DNA of 42,425 nt from assembly GCA_947474995.1 (NCBI GenBank), contig CANJNJ010000030.1, positions 1 to 42,425 of the forward strand, read 5' to 3'. This DNA is from Opitutaceae bacterium (GTDB lineage: Bacteria > Verrucomicrobiota > Verrucomicrobiia > Opitutales > Opitutaceae). This document shows, piece by piece, positions 37,162-42,425 of this stretch. Made by a program: the position numbers and the translations under genes. Below the pieces are notes generated by a model, which did not search any database, was not told the DNA's origin, and saw nothing but the letters and a program-made list of their open reading frames with translations. Position 1 is the stretch's first letter, and every line of letters begins with the position of its first letter.

Positions 37162-38475
37162 CTAGGTCGATTCGGGGGACGCGGCCAGGCACGCCACGTC
37201 GCGGCGCACGAACACCACGAGACCCAGGATCAACAAGGCCGCACCGACGGCGTAGATAATCGCCCCAAAGGCAATGGCCTCGCTCATGTTGTCGACGGCA
37301 TTCGCGTGCCGGCCATACTTCGTCGCGATTCCGACGGCGAGCGGGCCCAGGGCGCCCCCACCCCAGCCGACGCTGTTCATGATGCCGGCGGCGGTGGCCC
37401 GCGCCCGCGGTTCGATGACGTCGAAAAGCGAGGCAAAGATATTCGAATCGTAGAAGCCCTTGCACAGCCCGAAAAACGTCATCGCCCACAGCAACGTGGT
37501 GACGCTTTTCGTGAGCCCGACCAAGCCGACGAACGTCGCGCCCACGAGCAGCCCGATGGCCTGCACCATCATCCGGCCGCCCGCAAAGCGCCGCGCCAGC
37601 CGGTCGGACAACCAGCCCGCCACCGGCACGCTGCAGGCACTGGCCAGATGAATGAACACGCTGCCGGACAGCCCCGCCGCCGCCAGCTTGAACCCAAATT
37701 TATCGACGAGGAACGTGGGCGTCCAGGTGAGGAAAATGGTGGCGACAAAATTGGCGCCGACAAACACCACCATCAGCAACACGGCTGTCGGCTTGGAAAA
37801 GATTTCGCGCAGCGTCGCCGCCACGCCCAACGACGGCGGCTGGGGCACAATCGAGCCATCATGCGCGCGGGCCGGGTTGCTTTCGACGAGCGCCGCGGCA
37901 TCGGCGGCACCCCGCTTCGGTTCGCGCAAAAAACGATAGAGCACCAGCGACAGAATCATGCCGAAGCCCCCGAACGCATAGAAACCAACGCGCCAGCCAT
38001 GAGTTTCGGCGAGCCACGCGCCGGCCCAACTGCCGCCAATCGTGCCGATGTAGACACTCGATTGCTGGAGGGAGAACGCCAGCGAACGCGTGCGCTTGTC
38101 GTGATAGTCGCTCAGCAGCGACACCGAGGCCGGCATATAAAAAGTTTCCCCGAACCCCTCGAGCGCCCTCACCGTCACAAAATGCCAGAGCTTGCCGCAC
38201 CAGCCGGTCATGACCGTCACCATGCTCCAAAACAGGCAGCCGCCCAGAATGAGGTGCCGCCGCTGCACCCGATCCCCGATGAATCCGGCGAGCGGCGCCC
38301 CGGCCGCGTAAACCCACATGAAAGCCGACCCAATCAGACCAAGCTGCACCGGATCGAAGCCAAATTCGTCCTTCAGCTTCGGAAAGATGGCATAGATCGC
38401 CTGCCGGTCCGCGTAGTTAAAAAAGCAAATGAACCACAGCATCCCGACCACGATCCATTTGTAGCGTTTGTTCAT
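37162..38475 (-). CDS. MFS transporter, ACS/hexuronate-type
   Basis: A 12-TM major facilitator (437 aa) of the anion:cation symporter group. WFICFFNYADRQAIYAIFP in TM1 and GFGETFYMPASVSLLSDY in TM4 are typical of the hexuronate/galactonate carriers, while the central loop (about 190-220) is long and polar. It is in the inner membrane and probably brings an organic acid or acidic sugar in with protons. It starts 37 bases after the stop of the sialidase-like gene and is followed by the gap with repeat copy B and the aldolase, so it joins the catabolic cluster. It is the second carrier of this type in the window; the sequences are clearly distinct. Confidence 0.85.
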   Translation of the reverse strand: MNKRYKWIVVGMLWFICFFNYADRQAIYAIFPKLKDEFGFDPVQLGLIGSAFMWVYAAGAPLAGFIGDRVQRRHLILGGCLFWSMVTVMTGWCGKLWHFVTVRALEGFGETFYMPASVSLLSDYHDKRTRSLAFSLQQSSVYIGTIGGSWAGAWLAETHGWRVGFYAFGGFGMILSLVLYRFLREPKRGAADAAALVESNPARAHDGSIVPQPPSLGVAATLREIFSKPTAVLLMVVFVGANFVATIFLTWTPTFLVDKFGFKLAAAGLSGSVFIHLASACSVPVAGWLSDRLARRFAGGRMMVQAIGLLVGATFVGLVGLTKSVTTLLWAMTFFGLCKGFYDSNIFASLFDVIEPRARATAAGIMNSVGWGGGALGPLAVGIATKYGRHANAVDNMSEAIAFGAIIYAVGAALLILGLVVFVRRDVACLAASPEST

Positions 38476-38512
38476 GCGGTCGGGGCGCGGCGAGCGAAGC
38501 GATCGGGTCTCC

Positions 38513-39595
38513 TCAGAACTTGGACGGATCGATCACCACGTGCTTAATCTTTTCGCGATTCCACGTGTAGGTGATGTGGACCAGGCCGTCGGCCGCCTGG
38601 ATGACGGCCGGATAGGCGTAGCCGTTGCGGACCGGCTCCGACTCGAGCGTCAGCACCTGCTGCCAGGCCACGCCGTCCTTGGAAATCGCCACGTTCAGCG
38701 GATAGCGCGGCCCGCCGCCGCGCCGCCCGGCCACCGGGCCGCTGTGATTGTAGACGAGCAGTTGCCGGCCGTCCGCCAGCGTGACCGCATCCGTGCCGGA
38801 ATTCGGATTCGGCAGGTTGGTCGCCGTCATCGCGCTCCACGAGCGACCATTGTCCTTCGACCACGTCTGCCCGACCACTCCCTCCTGCGTGCGACACAGC
38901 GCCTGGAGGCGGCCGTCGGCATAAAAAAGCACGCTCGGTTGAATCGCGTTCAGCATCGGCTCGCCGTCGGGGACTTTCACGATCTCCCACGTGCGCCCAA
39001 AATCGGCCGTGCGCTCAAACTGCACCCGCCACCCCACCTTCGGCGTTTCCGTACTCGCCGGGCAGAGGATGGAACCGTCCGCCATTTGGACGGGCTTGTT
39101 CTTGATCGGTCCGAGCACGTCTTCCGGCAGGCGCCGCGGTTCGCCCCACGTTTTGCCGCCGTCAGTCGACGTGGTCAGCATGCCCCACCAGGCCGAGGGC
39201 GAGGGACCCGCCTTGTAGAAGAGGAGCAAGGGACCATTGCGGGCTTGGAACAACACCGGGTTCCACGCCGGGTAACGCTTGCCCCCATGCTGCACGCCGT
39301 TCGCAACCTCGACGGACGGCGTCCACTTGCCGTCGACGAGGCGCGACACCCAGATGCCGACATCGGCATGGCCCTCGGCGGTGCCGCCAAACCAGGACGC
39401 CACTAATTCGTGGCCCGCGGTCTCCACGATCGTGGAGGCGTGGCTGGAGCGATAGGGCGCCTGATCGTTGATGAAGCCGGACCGGCGTACGGCTGGATTG
39501 GATGCGGCCGGCTCGGCCGCCAGCAAAGCCGGGGCCGCCAGCGCCGCCAGGACGAGCAGAACCGCGCGGGGCAGCAGCAGGGAGGGATGTTTCAT
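38513..39595 (-). CDS. secreted sialidase-like (BNR/Asp-box) propeller
   Basis: A 360-residue exported six-bladed propeller of the BNR_2 type. The ATG at 39595 starts a clear signal peptide (about 1-27, LLAA-E); an in-frame ATG at 39607 is possible. SSHASTIVETAGHELVASWF opens blade 1 and GGTAEGHADVGIWVSR follows; these replace the Arg/Asp start of true sialidases. Asp boxes are STDGGKTW (143-150), ERTADFGRTW, SKDNGRSW and a weaker SKDGVAW. The family contains few proven sialidases in this phylum; other exo-glycosidase or lyase activities are equally possible. It is followed by the MFS gene and preceded by the DapA-like gene, so a released acidic sugar may be handed to these two. Confidence 0.8.
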   Translation of the reverse strand: MKHPSLLLPRAVLLVLAALAAPALLAAEPAASNPAVRRSGFINDQAPYRSSHASTIVETAGHELVASWFGGTAEGHADVGIWVSRLVDGKWTPSVEVANGVQHGGKRYPAWNPVLFQARNGPLLLFYKAGPSPSAWWGMLTTSTDGGKTWGEPRRLPEDVLGPIKNKPVQMADGSILCPASTETPKVGWRVQFERTADFGRTWEIVKVPDGEPMLNAIQPSVLFYADGRLQALCRTQEGVVGQTWSKDNGRSWSAMTATNLPNPNSGTDAVTLADGRQLLVYNHSGPVAGRRGGGPRYPLNVAISKDGVAWQQVLTLESEPVRNGYAYPAVIQAADGLVHITYTWNREKIKHVVIDPSKF

Positions 39596-39701
39596 GGGAG
39601 AAGGCATGGGAGTGGGACCAAGGTCGGGCTTTGACGGCGGGGAGGAAACAGGGGAACGGATCAACGATCGCCCATTCCGGAAAAAGAAACCGGGAGCGCG
39701 A

Positions 39702-40646
39702 TCACCCGGCGCGACGCCCGGAGCCCCGGGTCTCGCCGGAAGCCGGCGGCAGCTTCCATTTGCGGAAGAGCGCGCGGAACTCCTTGACGATCCCGCGGTA
39801 CAGCCGGGCCGACTCGGGGGAAACGACGGTTTTGGGTTCGCCCGGCGTGAGCCCACGGGCTTCGAGACCCGCGGCCACATTGAGGGGAAACGTCAGCCGG
39901 TTTATCACGTCGCCCACTTCCTTCATTTTTTCGGCGGCGTCCGTCGGGTCGCTGGGATTCGGGCCTTTGCAGCGGTGGAAAATCTCCACCATCACCTCCG
40001 GCACGATGTTGACCAGTCCGCCGATGCAGCCGGCGACCCCGAGGCCAAAGACCTCGGGCAGCCGGGTGTCCGAGCCCGAAAAAACGGCAAAATTCTTTTT
40101 CTGCCCGAGCGAGATCAACGGTTGGTGATAGGCAAACTCCCCGCCGCTCTGCTTGATTCCGACCATCGGCGCGCGGGCGGCAAAGGCGGCGATGGTTTCA
40201 AGCCCGATGCGATTGCCGGTCAGCTCGGGAAAATTGTAGAGGAACACCGGCAGTTTCACCGCCTCCGCCGTGCGCAGGAAAAACTCCAGCAGGTCGGCCT
40301 GCGACATGGGGAAGAAATTCGGGGGCATGATGGCAACCGCCGGGATGCCGAGCTTCCGCGCGTACTTGCCCAGTTCGATCACCGCCTGCGGGCGGATGTC
40401 ACTGATGTTGGCAATCACCGACAGCGGCGGCGCGAGATCCACGATGACCTCCAACAGGTCCTTGCGTTCCTCGAGGGAAAAACGCGGGAACTCCCCGGTG
40501 CTGCCCAGCGCAAGCACGCCGTGCACCCCGTGGGTTCGCAAGAAGTCGAGATGGGATGCGAGGGCGCGCTTCATCAAGCGCCCACGGGCATCAGTTGGAA
40601 TCCAAAGAGCAGCATGGATGCCCTCGTGAGGAACGGTATTTTTCAT
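39702..40646 (-). CDS. DapA/NanA-family class I aldolase
   Basis: A 314-residue TIM-barrel lyase of the dihydrodipicolinate synthase / N-acetylneuraminate lyase family. It shows the pyruvate-binding GSTGEF (48-53), the proton-relay Tyr137 in LYNFPELTG, and the Schiff-base Lys165 in GIKQSGG. IMPPNFFPMSQADLLEFF matches the usual PPYY(F) region. There is no signal, so it is cytoplasmic. In a locus with sialidase-like and uronate-type transport genes it is more likely to act on a 2-keto-3-deoxy sugar acid or sialic acid than in lysine synthesis. A Lys/Arg/Gly-rich tail follows the last helix. It lies 106 bases upstream of the sialidase-like gene. Confidence 0.87.
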   Translation of the reverse strand: MKNTVPHEGIHAALWIPTDARGRLMKRALASHLDFLRTHGVHGVLALGSTGEFPRFSLEERKDLLEVIVDLAPPLSVIANISDIRPQAVIELGKYARKLGIPAVAIMPPNFFPMSQADLLEFFLRTAEAVKLPVFLYNFPELTGNRIGLETIAAFAARAPMVGIKQSGGEFAYHQPLISLGQKKNFAVFSGSDTRLPEVFGLGVAGCIGGLVNIVPEVMVEIFHRCKGPNPSDPTDAAEKMKEVGDVINRLTFPLNVAAGLEARGLTPGEPKTVVSPESARLYRGIVKEFRALFRKWKLPPASGETRGSGRRAG

Positions 40647-40669
40647 GGAAAGTATTTTCAGCCTACTCG

Positions 40670-40786
40670 TCAGACGTTTTCGGTTTTCAGATTGGGGAAT
40701 AAACTCTCCCCGCGGCCGTCACAGTTGACCCGGGCGAGCACCACCCAGTCGCGCCGATGGTCAGAAATTTCCTCCGTGGCATCGCG
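40670..40786 (-). other. possible C-terminal gene fragment
   Basis: Downstream of the last propeller gene, and in the same frame but after two stop codons, a 38-codon stretch reads RDATEEISDHRRDWVVLARV, then NCDGRGESLF and a stop after TENV. It has protein-like composition but no start codon. It may be the worn end of a lost gene or chance. Confidence 0.3.
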
Positions 40787-40801
40787 TCAGCAAATCCGGG
40801 C

Positions 40802-42425
40802 TCACGGGACTGAGACGTCGTCGAGATTGAAAACCGCCAGTGAACCCGGTTCACCCGCGTCAGGCACGTCTCCTCCTTCGTAGCGATCGGTAGCCCGCAT
40901 CGGCTCGGTGCGAAAGGCGCCGGTGCGAAAGGAAAGCCGCTCGACAGTGGTCGCGGGCTCAGCAAAGGCGGCCTGGCGCACCACGACTTTTCCATCGACC
41001 GAAAGATCGTATTTTCCCGCCGCGGCATCGACCGCGAGATCAACGCGGTACCACGTGTTGGCCTGATAGGGACCGGCCTCGACCAGCGCCCCGCCGTTGG
41101 CCGCGTGCACGTGACCATCCTCGCCAAAGATGACCCGGACCGGTCGATGGCTGGATTGATCGAGCACCTCGATCTCCAACTGCCCAGCGCTGTTCTGCCG
41201 CGGATAGACCTTAAAACCGAGGTGAACGGCCTTCGCCTCCGCGAACACCCGTACGGCCTTGGCGTAATTGTAAGGATCGCGGTCCTCGAGTTGGAGACTC
41301 TTGTTGCTCGCGCTCGGAAACGCGACGACACCGACCGGGGCCCACTTCGGCCGGTAAAGATTCCAGTCAGGCACCTTCGCGCCGACCTCCAGCTGGTCGA
41401 AGTTGTCTTTGACCGGTCCCTCCACCTTGTAGCGCACCGGCACGGGCACGCGGCTGACCCACATATCTTCCTTGTTGCCGCTGTAGGTCACCCACAGGTC
41501 GCTGCCGGGCGGTGCGCCGTTTCCTTCGGCAATGCCGCGCACATATTGCAGGCCAAAATCCTTCGCCCTTCCCGTGTAGCGGCGGGGGGCGACCTCACCG
41601 TCGATCAGGACCAGGTTTTCGAAAACGATGCCGTCCGCGCCCGTGGCGACGGCCAGCGGCCAGCGGTGGGAACCGTCGTTGGCGGGATTATAGACGATGG
41701 CATAGCGACCGTCTTTCGTCCGCTGCCCCCAGACCTTGGCGCCATCGGTGACGATGCTCGGCGCCCGCACCGGCTCGCTCCACGACTTGCCCTCGTCGGA
41801 GGAAAGGGCCGCCCATGACGCCTTCCACAACGCGACCACGGCGCCGTCCTTGCGATGATAGACCGACGCCGCCTCATGTCCCTTGACCGTGTAGAATCCA
41901 TCCTGGCTGGGATCCTCGTCCCACCATTGGATCGTCTTCAGTTTGTCGCCGAGCAACGCCGCGCAGGCCTCGACAAACCCGTGGTCACCCGAACGCGTAT
42001 AGAAGGGATAACCCGTGGCGGTGGTTTCGTTCTGCTTGCCCGTCACACTGTACCGGATGAAGTAAATGGGCCCGTACGAGCCATCCTTGTAAGCTTCCCT
42101 CACCACCCGGCCGAGGCCCCCTTCGCGCATGACATTGGGGGCATGGCCATAAAACCCGAGGACCAGCAGCCGCCCGTTGGGGGCGACATAAAATCCCATG
42201 CGCTGATGCATCATCGCCATGCCCGACTCGATGCTGCCGATCGGCCCCGGCCGCAGCAGATAGATCGGGAAAACCTGCTTGGGCATGTCCCAAGTGCGAC
42301 CATCGCCCGACGTCGCCACCAGCGTCTGGCCCGGCGCCAGGTGCTCGCCAAAGGGATTGCTCAGATACTCGAGGTAGAACTTGCCGTTCCAGTACGCCAG
42401 CATCGGGGCGTGGTTGTAGGTCCAG
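40802..42425 (-). CDS. beta-propeller (sialidase/glycosidase-like) protein with LamG-like tail, 5' end outside window
   Basis: At least 540 residues; the frame stays open to the window edge, reading WTYNHAPMLAYWNGKFYLEY, so the N-terminus is missing and an internal ATG at 42403 is not the true start. The first part is a BNR-like propeller, with TSGDGRTW and SSDEGKSW Asp-box-like repeats and conserved MGFYVAPNGRLLVLGFYGHA and GRVVREAYKDGSYGPIYFIR. The last third (about residues 340-540) looks like a concanavalin/LamG-type beta-sandwich (DNFDQLEVG, NTWYRVDLAVDAAAGKYDLS). Probably a secreted exo-acting glycan enzyme; no family with known activity was recognised. It is upstream of the DapA-like gene, separated by 155 bases. 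Confidence 0.7.
   Translation of the reverse strand, partial: WTYNHAPMLAYWNGKFYLEYLSNPFGEHLAPGQTLVATSGDGRTWDMPKQVFPIYLLRPGPIGSIESGMAMMHQRMGFYVAPNGRLLVLGFYGHAPNVMREGGLGRVVREAYKDGSYGPIYFIRYSVTGKQNETTATGYPFYTRSGDHGFVEACAALLGDKLKTIQWWDEDPSQDGFYTVKGHEAASVYHRKDGAVVALWKASWAALSSDEGKSWSEPVRAPSIVTDGAKVWGQRTKDGRYAIVYNPANDGSHRWPLAVATGADGIVFENLVLIDGEVAPRRYTGRAKDFGLQYVRGIAEGNGAPPGSDLWVTYSGNKEDMWVSRVPVPVRYKVEGPVKDNFDQLEVGAKVPDWNLYRPKWAPVGVVAFPSASNKSLQLEDRDPYNYAKAVRVFAEAKAVHLGFKVYPRQNSAGQLEIEVLDQSSHRPVRVIFGEDGHVHAANGGALVEAGPYQANTWYRVDLAVDAAAGKYDLSVDGKVVVRQAAFAEPATTVERLSFRTGAFRTEPMRATDRYEGGDVPDAGEPGSLAVFNLDDVSVP

Noticed and set aside
1-42425. CRISPR array, tRNA/rRNA genes, integrase or attachment sites
   Set aside because: No regularly spaced direct repeats, no cloverleaf or rRNA motif, and no recombinase gene were seen on either strand.

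Overview
The window is about 42 kb of GC-rich DNA, probably from a Verrucomicrobiota bacterium of the Opitutaceae type. This is inferred from gene content, not from a marker gene. The clues are a paired periplasmic cytochrome-like protein (PSCyt1/DUF1587/DUF1595/DUF1592/DUF1588/DUF1585) and DUF1552 protein, a large TonB-dependent receptor with a TonB-box-like LDPFQVSA segment, many secreted carbohydrate-active proteins, glycine/arginine-rich low-complexity inserts, few Shine-Dalgarno sites, and tight ATGA/GTGA gene overlaps. No rRNA, tRNA, CRISPR array, transposase or phage gene was recognised.

Layout. (1) 0.1-7.8 kb, plus strand: a complete mdtABC-like RND efflux operon (adaptor and two permeases, no outer-membrane channel gene in view). 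(2) 8.0-11.3 kb, minus strand: a secreted CBM9-like/PKD protein, a decayed beta-galactosidase (GH35-like/DUF5597) remnant, and a GH28 polygalacturonase-like enzyme. (3) 11.7-13.0 kb, plus: a secreted oligogalacturonate-lyase-like propeller. (4) 13.6-20.9 kb: a LacI-type regulator divergent from a plus-strand operon of a sodium:solute symporter, a Gfo/Idh/MocA oxidoreductase and two tandem PL22-like propellers. (5) 21.1-23.2 kb, plus: an M20 peptidase and a Tat-exported amidohydrolase. (6) 23.7-30.4 kb, minus: the DUF1592/DUF1552 pair, a hairpin, then an MFS transporter and a class V aminotransferase. (7) 30.5-34.2 kb, minus: a TonB-dependent receptor with a textbook terminator, next to the wreck of a second receptor. 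(8) 34.5-42.4 kb, minus: a beta-propeller protein cut by the window edge, a DapA-family aldolase, a sialidase-like propeller, an MFS transporter, an HpaI-family aldolase and an FGGY kinase.

Working model (inference): most of the window is a polysaccharide-use region aimed at pectin or another uronate-rich glycan. The receptor would bring oligomers across the outer membrane. GH28- and PL22-like proteins would trim them in the periplasm. The SSS and two MFS carriers would import acidic sugars or products. The oxidoreductase, kinase and two mechanistically different aldolases would process sugar acids, under a LacI-type regulator. The efflux operon at the left looks unrelated.

The most notable points are two gene remnants (beta-galactosidase and TonB receptor), three diverged PL22-like propellers in which the tandem pair changes a conserved-looking HPH to EPN, the uncharacterised haem-protein/DUF1552 module inside a sugar locus, and several intergenic inverted or dispersed repeats, one shared between two sites 16 kb apart.
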